Positions 1 through 5,210 of a stretch of DNA of 5,487 nt are shown here, piece after piece (within the stretch, counting starts at the first letter, position 1; the number at the start of each line of letters is the position of its first letter). Under the pieces are notes generated by a model, which saw only the letters and a list, made by a program, of their open reading frames with translations, was not told the origin of the DNA and made no database searches. Made by a program: the position numbers and the translations under genes. Source of the stretch: JAJDNW01 sp039714495 (GTDB taxonomy: Bacteria; Desulfobacterota; Desulfobacteria; Desulfobacterales; B30-G6). The DNA is taken from positions 1 to 5,487 of the forward strand of contig JBDLJD010000230.1 of the NCBI GenBank assembly GCA_039714495.1, written 5' to 3'.

Positions 1-56
1 CGCCGGTTGATGAGACCTTCGGTAAACATTCTCTCCAATGTTTTCACGATTTGCAT
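1..56 (-). CDS. Start of an unidentified gene (5' end only, runs off the window)
   Basis: An ATG at 56-54 on the minus strand opens a frame that stays open to the window edge and encodes MQIVKTLERMFTEGLINR. A strong Shine-Dalgarno (AGGAGG at 62-67) lies 5 bases upstream of the ATG, which is the main reason to call a start here. The gene follows the dehydratase-like gene by 66 bases on the same strand, so it probably belongs to the same transcription unit. Eighteen residues are too few to recognise a family, and I assign no function. The next few hundred bases would show whether it is a further enzyme of the pathway, such as a CoA transferase, a hydratase or an ETF-linked iron-sulfur oxidoreductase; that list is a guess from context. 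Confidence 0.6.
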   Translation of the reverse strand, partial: MQIVKTLERMFTEGLINR

Positions 57-61
57 GGTTT

Positions 62-67
62 CCTCCT
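62..67 (-). promoter_or_regulatory. Ribosome binding site of the partial downstream gene
   Basis: On the minus strand the bases read AAAAGGAGGAAACC followed directly by ATG, a near-perfect Shine-Dalgarno with 5-base spacing. It is the main support for a real gene start at 56, since only 18 codons are visible. Confidence 0.7.
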
Positions 68-122
68 TTTGCGTTAGTATTCTATTGAGTGCTTAAGAAC
101 CAGTAGCGGTTATACTTCCTGT

Positions 123-1574
123 TTACTCTTTCACCTCCTCCTCGATGTTGATGATATTGCGGGCATAATCCACATACTCCTCCATGGGCGTGGTAAACCG
201 CACCACAAGTTTGGCGCCGTCCGGGGAGCCGCCGCCGTGCATGCAGCCCGGCACACCTGCTCCGATGGTCAGCCATTCGGACAGACGCGCCGCCTTGAAG
301 CGTGTCTCCGCAGAACTGTCGCCCGCCTTCAGACATTTCTTGAGAAAAGGCCCGTACTCCGGGTGGGACACATCTTCAAATGACGGCATGCAACCGGTTT
401 CCACAATACCACCACCGATCTCCTGAGTCAAACGTTTGACTTCATACGGCAAAGTGGCCACCATCACCTTGTTGGTGTGTGCTGTGTGGGGGTCCGCGAA
501 GTACGACCCAGATGCATGCTGGAAGCCCAGGGCGCAGGCGCCCGCCCCGAGACCGAAGGTAATGGTGTTGTTGATACTCATGTCCACCAGTTTGTTCATG
601 AAGGTTTTGGTCTTCAACCCGTTGGACCGCGCCATCAGGATGGAAGCCCCGATCATGACATCCCCCTGCCCGGTTACACAGCCGCCGATGCAGGCCCGGT
701 AGTTGGATGTAAAATATTGAATGGCCTTGCCGGAGTACTTGGCCTCGCCGCACATGAACACGCGTTCGTTGGGCACGAAGACATCATCAAAAAGCAGCCA
801 TCCCTGGGTGATGCCCGTAGAGGGTACTTCCACGTCTGCAGTATCTTCCAATTCACGTTTGTCGCTGGGATGCCTGGCCTCCACAATGGTCAGCCCCTCG
901 ATGTCCCTGGGCACCACGCAGGCCAGGGCATAATCCTTGTCTGGTTCCTTGTAGCCGCTGCCCGGCAGCAGGAAGATCTCCTGGGCTGCGGCCGTACCGC
1001 AGATCATCAGTTTGGCCCCGCGAATAACGATACCATCGTCACGGACCTCGGTCACGTGCAAGTTGGTGTCCGGATCGGCCTGCTGGGAGGGTGTTTTACT
1101 GCGGTCACCCTTGGCATCCGTCAATGCTCCTGCCACAGTCAGCCCCTCTTTCTGGGCATGCAGAATCCAGTTTTTCAAGCGTTCCTTATAGTCAGTTCCA
1201 TATTCCGCATCCATGTCCTGGGTGACCGCCCACATGACATTCATGGCATTCCAGCCCACGCACACCGCTCCCGTGCACGTTCCGGTACGGCGATAATTCT
1301 GGCGTTTGAAGCGCATGTTCTGGATGAGGGCGCCGTCATCCTGCATCATGGAATTCCAGCGCTGAACTTTATCACCTGTGAAAATCGATGTGGTCGTGTA
1401 CATCTTCTGCAACTCCGGGTCGTTGGCGGCATCAAAAGCACGGGCATGGCTTTCAACGGTCCGTTTGGTGGCCGGGTGGGTGGTGACATCTTCGATCAGT
1501 TCCCCAAATTTGTAAATATTGGGCCGCAGTTTTTTTAGTGCTGCCAAATATTGCTCACGCGTTTTGACTGTCAT
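123..1574 (-). CDS. 4-hydroxybutyryl-CoA dehydratase-like flavoprotein (HpaB/AbfD superfamily), with altered cluster ligands
   Basis: The protein has 483 residues from the chosen start, against about 490 for characterised AbfD, and aligns along its whole length. The start looks like AbfD's (TREQYLAALKKL), residues 152-168 carry the conserved TDAKGDR...P..Q.DPD block, 181-188 read DGIVIRGA, FDDVFVPNERVF spans 262-273, and MHGGGSP lies at 445-451. Known AbfD enzymes bind FAD and a [4Fe-4S] cluster held by three Cys and one His, and dehydrate 4-hydroxybutyryl-CoA to crotonyl-CoA. Here Cys105 and Cys299 match two ligands, the first Cys is shifted one place (Cys100), the ligand His is Tyr292, and an extra Cys295 lies between. 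Thr, Glu, Tyr and Lys residues linked to dehydratase catalysis also appear replaced. I therefore place it in the superfamily but not as a proven dehydratase. The start at 1574 is preferred to an in-frame ATG at 1589 because GGAGG lies 8 bases before it, and it matches the family N-terminus. It follows etfA on the same strand. Confidence 0.87.
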   Translation of the reverse strand: MTVKTREQYLAALKKLRPNIYKFGELIEDVTTHPATKRTVESHARAFDAANDPELQKMYTTTSIFTGDKVQRWNSMMQDDGALIQNMRFKRQNYRRTGTCTGAVCVGWNAMNVMWAVTQDMDAEYGTDYKERLKNWILHAQKEGLTVAGALTDAKGDRSKTPSQQADPDTNLHVTEVRDDGIVIRGAKLMICGTAAAQEIFLLPGSGYKEPDKDYALACVVPRDIEGLTIVEARHPSDKRELEDTADVEVPSTGITQGWLLFDDVFVPNERVFMCGEAKYSGKAIQYFTSNYRACIGGCVTGQGDVMIGASILMARSNGLKTKTFMNKLVDMSINNTITFGLGAGACALGFQHASGSYFADPHTAHTNKVMVATLPYEVKRLTQEIGGGIVETGCMPSFEDVSHPEYGPFLKKCLKAGDSSAETRFKAARLSEWLTIGAGVPGCMHGGGSPDGAKLVVRFTTPMEEYVDYARNIINIEEEVKE

Positions 1575-1582
1575 TATCTTTT

Positions 1583-1587
1583 CCTCC
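1583..1587 (-). promoter_or_regulatory. Ribosome binding site deciding the start of the dehydratase-like gene
   Basis: GGAGG on the minus strand sits 8 bases before the ATG at 1574. The alternative in-frame ATG at 1589 has AAGGAG only 2 bases upstream (1592-1597), too close for normal initiation. The earlier ATG would also place five extra residues (MEEKI) before the family-like N-terminus. The downstream start is the better call, though use of both cannot be excluded. Confidence 0.6.
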
Positions 1588-1643
1588 ATCGCTCCTTAAA
1601 AATGTTAGTCAAATACCACACCTAAATAGAGTAGCATGATAGT

Positions 1644-1663
1644 GGCCCTTAAAGGGCCTTTTT
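1644..1663 (+). terminator. Terminator-like hairpin on the plus strand between etfA and the dehydratase-like gene
   Basis: GGCCC (1644-1648) pairs with GGGCC (1654-1658); TT/AA pairs can lengthen the stem and shrink the loop. Five T follow at 1659-1663 on the plus strand, the form of a short intrinsic terminator. In the minus direction, in which the genes run, the hairpin is preceded by A5 and has no U tract after it, so it should not end the operon mRNA. No plus-strand gene feeds into it, so it may stop antisense transcription, act as a processing or stability hairpin in the operon mRNA, or be fortuitous. Confidence 0.4.
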
Positions 1664-1668
1664 CATCT

Positions 1669-1692
1669 CACCGCCCGCTACGCTCTGCGGTG
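1669..1692. repeat. Small inverted repeat downstream of etfA
   Basis: CACCGC (1669-1674) and GCGGTG (1687-1692) are a perfect 6-bp inverted pair around a 12-base loop, starting 14 bases beyond the etfA stop codon. It lacks a U tract in the gene direction. With the neighbouring hairpin at 1644-1658 it makes two structured elements in the 131-base spacer between etfA and the dehydratase-like gene, which could set relative expression by affecting mRNA decay; that role is inferred. Confidence 0.35.
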
Positions 1693-1705
1693 AATAAATA
1701 TTTCC

Positions 1706-2710
1706 CTAACAACTGGCCTGCTTTTCCCTATACTCCCGTATTTTCTCCAGCAGCACCGGTAAAAATTCCCGGCAGTCGTCCACCACACCGAAATCCACCT
1801 GGTTGAAAACCGGTGATTTCCTGTCATTATTGACGGCGACCATGGTTTTAGCTCCGGCAATGCCCACCATGTGCTGCTGCTCACCGGAAAGACCGATGCC
1901 CAGGTAGGTCTCGGGACTAACCATTTTGCCGCTCTGCCCGATCATGGTTTCCAGTTCTGCCCAGCCTTCGTCCACGGCCGGTCGGGTGCATCCCAGACCC
2001 GCCCCCAACTCCTTTGCGAGCCGGGCAATCAGATCCCATCCATTGTGATCGCCGGCACCAGCACCGCCGGCCAGCACGCAGGCCGCGGAATCCAATGGGA
2101 TGCCCTCTGGTTCCTCCATGACAACTTCCAGAATTTCGACCCTGCCCTTATGTTGGAAGGGTCCCTCGACAGGCACGATTTCATTGGTACGGCCCTCATC
2201 CGGAACCGGCAGCGGAAACACCCCCTGGGCAACCGTGGCCATCTGGGGCTTCCTCTCTGGGCAGACAATCGTAATCTCCCCACCATAAGCGGGAATGACC
2301 TGTTCCAGGATCTTGTCTTTGTTGATACAAAGGTCGATGCAGTGGGCTGTCAGCCCTGTTTTAAGCCGGGCCGCCACCAGGGGCGCCAATTCCCGTCCCA
2401 TGGATGTCGATCCCAGGAGTACGATCTGGGGTTCTTGCACCTCTGCCAATCCGACGATTACGTCCGTGTAAACGTCCGGATGATAGTTTGCCAGCTCAGG
2501 ATCATTTCCCAGGTAAACCCGGTCCGCTCCTGCCCCAAATAAATTATCGGCCTGGGCTTCAACCCCGTCACCCAGCAGAACCACTTCAACACTTACACCC
2601 AGATCGTCGGCCAGGCTGCGCGCCTTGCCCACCAGTTGAAGCGTTACCGGCAGCAGGTTGCAGTTCTCCTGATCCGCTATAACCCAAACCGGGTTAGCAT
2701 TTTCCATCAT
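1706..2710 (-). CDS. etfA: Electron transfer flavoprotein, alpha subunit
   Basis: This is the FAD-binding alpha subunit of ETF, which carries electrons from acyl-CoA dehydrogenases and related flavoenzymes to a quinone oxidoreductase or other acceptor. It has 334 residues, normal for an EtfA without the extra N-terminal ferredoxin domain seen in some anaerobes. Residues 1-200 form the alpha/beta N-terminal domain (STSMGRELAP at 101-110, then LVAARLKTGL). The C-terminal FAD domain has CTRPAVDEGW (241-250), GQSGKMVSPETY (258-269), SGEQQHMVG (275-283) and VAVNNDRKSPVF (291-302), matching the usual SRAAVD.G, GQTGK..AP.LY, SG.IQH and AIN.D...PIF motifs. The Arg normally in SGGRG is Ala217 (AGGAGAG), and the usual AIQH is EQQH, so this is a divergent lineage. 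Two adjacent ATGs (2710, 2707) follow GGGAG by 6 bases. It pairs with etfB, 286 bases upstream. Confidence 0.93.
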   Translation of the reverse strand: MMENANPVWVIADQENCNLLPVTLQLVGKARSLADDLGVSVEVVLLGDGVEAQADNLFGAGADRVYLGNDPELANYHPDVYTDVIVGLAEVQEPQIVLLGSTSMGRELAPLVAARLKTGLTAHCIDLCINKDKILEQVIPAYGGEITIVCPERKPQMATVAQGVFPLPVPDEGRTNEIVPVEGPFQHKGRVEILEVVMEEPEGIPLDSAACVLAGGAGAGDHNGWDLIARLAKELGAGLGCTRPAVDEGWAELETMIGQSGKMVSPETYLGIGLSGEQQHMVGIAGAKTMVAVNNDRKSPVFNQVDFGVVDDCREFLPVLLEKIREYREKQASC

Positions 2711-2996
2711 GATTCACTCCCAATTTATAATAAATCTCCCCAACTGGATCCTGAATATAAAATCCTGGTTGCAGGTTGCGGGTTGCTTCCTTGGTTCTCC
2801 GACACTCCGCATTTTCTTATCAGCCACACAAAGGACACAAAGAAACACTAATGAATTTTTCATCACGAAATCACGAAAAGACGAAACCACGAAATAGAGA
2901 AATTAAATTTCGTGTTTTCGTGATTGCTTTTTTGGTCTCTGAGGTTCTGTGGCTCTGTAGTTCCGGGGCTCTGTCCTCTGATCTCTGATCTCCTGT
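2711..2996. repeat. Repeat-rich spacer separating etfB from etfA
   Basis: This 286-base stretch holds no convincing gene. It contains several short degenerate repeat families: a tandem heptamer GGTTGC(A/G) in three copies at 2767-2786, a direct repeat of ACACAAAG at 2826-2833 and 2835-2842, four clustered ACGAAA words at 2865-2894 facing an inverted copy, and CTCTG/CTGATCT-type words from about 2936 to 2994. Unlike the flanking coding DNA it is low in complexity. It looks like accreted non-coding repeat DNA of the kind found in large deltaproteobacterial genomes (an inference from memory). Apart from the etfA ribosome binding site, I see no clear promoter or terminator for the minus strand. 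Confidence 0.6.
2862..2924. repeat. 17-bp inverted repeat of ACGAAA words in the etfB-etfA spacer
   Basis: ATCACGAAATCACGAAA at 2862-2878 is the inverted complement of TTTCGTGTTTTCGTGAT at 2908-2924 with one mismatch, around a 29-base loop that holds two more ACGAAA words. The transcript could fold into a long hairpin between the two ETF cistrons. On the plus strand six T follow a few bases later (2928-2933), but on the coding (minus) strand there is no U tract after the stem, so it is not a normal intrinsic terminator for the operon. Confidence 0.55.
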
Positions 2997-3794
2997 CTAG
3001 AGTACACCGACTTCGGCCAGTTTCTGCACCAGCTGTTCGGCTTTTTCTTCGCGCGTACCCTCCATGAACTCAACAGTTCGCGTGTTTTCAACGGCGCGCA
3101 TTTCCGTCACAATGGTTGGCGAGCCCTTGAGACCGACTTTCTCTGCCGGCACGCCAAGATCATCCAGGCCCCACTGGGTGATTTCCTTTTTGCGGGCCTT
3201 GATAATGCCCGAAAAACTCAGGGTCCGCGGGGTATTCAGGTCCCTTGTGACCGTGAAAACAGCCGGCAGCCTTACCTTCATGTGCCGGTACCCGTTCTCC
3301 AACGCGGCCTTCACCTCCCAGGCCTCATTGTTATGGGCCACAATTTCCCTAACCATGGTGACCACCGGCATATCCAGCATGACGGCCATTTCCGGTCCCA
3401 CCCATTCGGTGGCCCCGTCGCTGCTGGCCATGCCGCAGAGCACTACATCGGCGGCACCGTTCTTTTGGACCCCCATGGCCAGTGTATAGGCAGTGGCAAA
3501 GGCATCGGCACCGCCAAAAGCAGCATCGCTGAGCAGGATCCCTTTGTCGGCCCCCAGGGCCAGGCATTCCTTGACAATGGCGCCCGCGTTCGGCGGTCCC
3601 ATACTCAAAACGGTGATATAGGCTTCCCCTGTTGCCTTGATCTGCAGAGCCGCCTCCAGCGCGTGCTTGTCCAGGGGATTGATCACCATGGGGACGTCGC
3701 AGCGCAGCAGCGTCTTGGTCTTAGGGTCAATCTTGATATCGCACGCCTTTTTCGGGTCTGGCACCGCTTTGACACAGACAACTATCTTAAGCAT
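2997..3794 (-). CDS. etfB: Electron transfer flavoprotein, beta subunit
   Basis: This is the ETF beta subunit, partner of the alpha subunit encoded downstream. The beta chain carries the partner-recognition loop and binds AMP in ordinary ETFs, or a second FAD in bifurcating ones. Its 265 residues are the usual length. The N-terminus MLKIVVCVKAVPDP is typical; INPLDKHALEAAL lies at 38-50, GMASSDGATEWVGPE at 121-135 matches the family's G....DG.T.Q.GP nucleotide loop, and RDLNTPR followed by GIIKARKKEI (184-205) is the ETF-beta signature with the recognition loop. Within it, the usual Gln of the nucleotide loop is Trp131, and Phe194 stands roughly where human ETF has the docking Leu195, so partner docking may be specialised. 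I cannot tell from sequence whether this ETF bifurcates. AGGA lies 9 bases before the ATG. The gene follows the acyl-CoA dehydrogenase gene, separated by a 209-base spacer holding an inverted-repeat element. Confidence 0.93.
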   Translation of the reverse strand: MLKIVVCVKAVPDPKKACDIKIDPKTKTLLRCDVPMVINPLDKHALEAALQIKATGEAYITVLSMGPPNAGAIVKECLALGADKGILLSDAAFGGADAFATAYTLAMGVQKNGAADVVLCGMASSDGATEWVGPEMAVMLDMPVVTMVREIVAHNNEAWEVKAALENGYRHMKVRLPAVFTVTRDLNTPRTLSFSGIIKARKKEITQWGLDDLGVPAEKVGLKGSPTIVTEMRAVENTRTVEFMEGTREEKAEQLVQKLAEVGVL

Positions 3795-3835
3795 TGATCA
3801 CTTTCCTATTAAACAACAATTTCAGAGGTCGGGGA

Positions 3836-3968
3836 GTTTAGTGCAAAACTGGCGTCATTCCCGCGAAGGCGGGACACAAAGTGAAGCGTCAGCGCTATCC
3901 AGAAAGCTACGAGCCGAAAGCCCTGGATACCCGCCTGCGCGGGCATGACCAAAAAATACCCACTAAAC
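3836..3968. repeat. MITE-like inverted-repeat element between the acyl-CoA dehydrogenase gene and etfB
   Basis: A 133-bp unit has nested terminal inverted repeats. The outer arms are GTTTAGTG (3836-3843) and CACTAAAC (3961-3968), a perfect 8-bp pair. The inner 20-bp arms begin GTCATTCCCGCG (3854-3873) and end CGCGGGCATGAC (3930-3949), agreeing at 18 of 20 positions. Each inner arm also contains a small hairpin, CCCGC-GAAG-GCGGG on the left and CCCGC-CTGC-GCGGG on the right. A further pair, TATCCAG (3896-3902) and CTGGATA (3923-3929), lies inside. There is no coding capacity and I see no target-site duplication. The GTCATTCCCGCG...GGGCATGAC pattern resembles a widespread bacterial dispersed palindrome, recognised from memory. 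In the transcript it would fold strongly and could influence the ratio of acyl-CoA dehydrogenase to ETF. Confidence 0.72.
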
Positions 3969-4003
3969 AATTATATGATTTCTCATCAATTTTCATCCCT
4001 GGC

Positions 4004-5140
4004 TTATGACAGGGCCCAGCGTGCTATGATAACCTTCATGATGTCCGACGTTCCGGCCGAGGGCCCCAGCACGGCAGCGTCCCGCCAGAAGCGGGATACA
4101 GGGTACTCCTCCATGCAGCCGTAGCCGGCATGGATGTCCACGGCAATCTTGGCAGCTTTTTGCGCCGCTTCCGTTGTATAGTACTTGGCAACGGCAAACT
4201 CGTTGCTGGAACGGCCGCCGGCATCCTGAATGGCGGCTGCCCGGTATCCCAGCAAACGGCCGGCTTCGAGATCGATTTTCATCTCTGCGATCTTGTTCTG
4301 AATGGTCTGTAGCTTGACAATGGGTTTGCCATAGAGAATCCGCTGATTGGCAAATTTGATGGACTCTTCCAGGCAAGCGGCCTGCAGGCCCAGCGCAGTA
4401 CCCACCATGCCGCCGCGGCCCACGTCACCAATGGCGGCCATGGTCACGCCGAGGCCCTTGCCTTCGACACCCAGGAGCTGTTCTTTGGAGATTTTCAGGT
4501 TTTCGAATGACAGTTCACCGGTGTTGCAGCCGCGCATGCCCACCTTGTGCTCCTTGTGGGTGGCTTTCCAGCCCGCCATATCAGCGTCGATGACAAAAGC
4601 GCAGAAGGCCTTGGGATCGTCTTCGGATTTGGTCAAAATGGTGATGGTGTCGGCAATATGGGAATTCGTAATAAAGCACTTGCGGCCGTTGACGATGAAA
4701 TCGTCGCCCTCTTTGGTGTAGGAAGACTTGATGCCGGTGGGGTCTGATCCGCCGGTGGCTTCAGTAACGGCTGTCGTGGCCAGACGTTTTCCGCTGGCCA
4801 GGTCAGGCAGGTATTTCTTTTTCAGCTCTTCGGAACCGAATTTGATGATGGGTTCGATGCCCAGCGCGAATACCTGCAGCATCATGGCCGTGGCCACCGA
4901 GACCCGGCTGATCTCTTCCAAAGCAATAAGGCGCTCCATGTAGCCAAGCCCCAATCCGCCGTATTCTTCGGGAATGGTGATCCCCATCATGTCGGCTTCA
5001 CCAAGGGCTTTTACCACATCCTGGCTGACCTCTCCGGTCTCCTCCATTTCCGCCACCTTGGGCAGGATCATGGTTTCGGCAAACTCTTGGGCAGCTTTTT
5101 TGAACATCTCCTGTTCTTCGGTAAATGTAAAATCGATCAT
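4004..5140 (-). CDS. Acyl-CoA dehydrogenase family flavoprotein lacking the usual catalytic glutamate
   Basis: Enzymes of this family bind FAD, oxidise a CoA thioester at the alpha-beta bond and hand electrons to ETF. The protein has 378 residues, the usual length. The N-terminal helical domain starts FTFTEEQEMFKKAAQEFA; the middle domain carries AVTEATGGSDPTG (124-136), an exact match to the first family signature, then VNGRKCFITNS (150-160) and GMRGCNTGELSFENLKI (201-217); the C-terminal domain has QRILYGKPI (266-274) and a variant second signature at 335-354 (HAGYGCMEEYPVSRFWRD). The segment normally reading YEGTSEIQ is PSAGTSDIM (360-368), so the catalytic Glu position is Ala362. The alternative base position on the helix near 239-242 reads DVGR, with Gly241 where isovaleryl-CoA dehydrogenase has Glu. 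It may use another residue or catalyse a different reaction. AAGGAGG precedes the ATG by 8 bases. It leads the etf block, just after the TetR-type gene. Confidence 0.92.
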   Translation of the reverse strand: MIDFTFTEEQEMFKKAAQEFAETMILPKVAEMEETGEVSQDVVKALGEADMMGITIPEEYGGLGLGYMERLIALEEISRVSVATAMMLQVFALGIEPIIKFGSEELKKKYLPDLASGKRLATTAVTEATGGSDPTGIKSSYTKEGDDFIVNGRKCFITNSHIADTITILTKSEDDPKAFCAFVIDADMAGWKATHKEHKVGMRGCNTGELSFENLKISKEQLLGVEGKGLGVTMAAIGDVGRGGMVGTALGLQAACLEESIKFANQRILYGKPIVKLQTIQNKIAEMKIDLEAGRLLGYRAAAIQDAGGRSSNEFAVAKYYTTEAAQKAAKIAVDIHAGYGCMEEYPVSRFWRDAAVLGPSAGTSDIMKVIIARWALS

Positions 5141-5148
5141 GTAAATTT

Positions 5149-5155
5149 CCTCCTT
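5149..5155 (-). promoter_or_regulatory. Ribosome binding site of the acyl-CoA dehydrogenase gene
   Basis: AAGGAGG on the minus strand lies 8 bases before the ATG at 5140. It is the strongest site in the window together with that of the partial gene at 56, and it fixes the start of the acyl-CoA dehydrogenase at MIDFTFTEEQ. Confidence 0.75.
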
Positions 5156-5177
5156 ATATTTTTTGGCTAATTGTTGG

Positions 5178-5210
5178 CACCTGAATTTTGCAAACGTCAG
5201 GTGATCACCT
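5178..5210. promoter_or_regulatory. Candidate TetR-type operator: overlapping dyads between the regulator gene and the acyl-CoA dehydrogenase gene
   Basis: CACCTGA (5178-5184) and TCAGGTG (5197-5203) form a perfect 7-bp inverted pair. The palindrome TTTGCAAA (5187-5194) sits on exactly the same centre, so 11 of the 13 base pairs of a 26-bp dyad are symmetric. A second perfect palindrome, AGGTGATCACCT (5199-5210), overlaps its right arm and runs into the regulator's stop codon, giving three CACCT/AGGTG half-sites in 33 bases. The dyad lies in the 68-base gap before the acyl-CoA dehydrogenase gene. No T run follows on either strand, which argues against a terminator. A role as the binding site of the adjacent regulator is inferred; I could not place a convincing -35/-10 promoter. 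Confidence 0.5.

Noticed and set aside
477..1538. Long plus-strand open frame (353 codons) opposite the dehydratase-like gene
   Set aside because: It is antisense to a gene with clear full-length family similarity, its translation shows no recognisable domain, and it has no supporting ribosome binding site. GC-biased codon use on the minus strand explains the open frame.
123..1574. Naming the gene abfD or hpaB outright
   Set aside because: The His cluster ligand and other dehydratase residues appear missing, and HpaB monooxygenases need oxygen and lack these cysteines; only the superfamily can be supported.
1871..2542. Plus-strand open frame (223 codons) opposite etfA
   Set aside because: It lies wholly within etfA, whose motifs are unambiguous, and the translated antisense sequence resembles no family.
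2862..2894. ACGAAA repeats as a CRISPR array or phage-type iterons
   Set aside because: The units are 6-9 bases with 1-3 base gaps, far too short and irregular for CRISPR, and there is no replication gene nearby to support iterons.
2862..2933. Long hairpin plus T6 as a transcription terminator splitting etfB from etfA
   Set aside because: The T run follows the stem only on the plus strand and after several intervening bases; in the direction of the genes there is no U tract, and etfA would need its own promoter, which I cannot identify.
2636..2988. Short plus-strand open frames running into the etfB-etfA spacer
   Set aside because: Their translations are made of repeat words (for example SRNHEKTKPRN), they overlap one another in different frames, and none has a plausible start signal.
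3282..3797. Plus-strand open frame (171 codons) opposite etfB
   Set aside because: It is a shadow of etfB, with no recognisable motif and no ribosome binding site of its own.
4055..4057. Ala362 of the acyl-CoA dehydrogenase as a sequencing error for Glu
   Set aside because: The codon is GCC; changing it to GAA or GAG needs two substitutions, and the surrounding frame and motif are intact.
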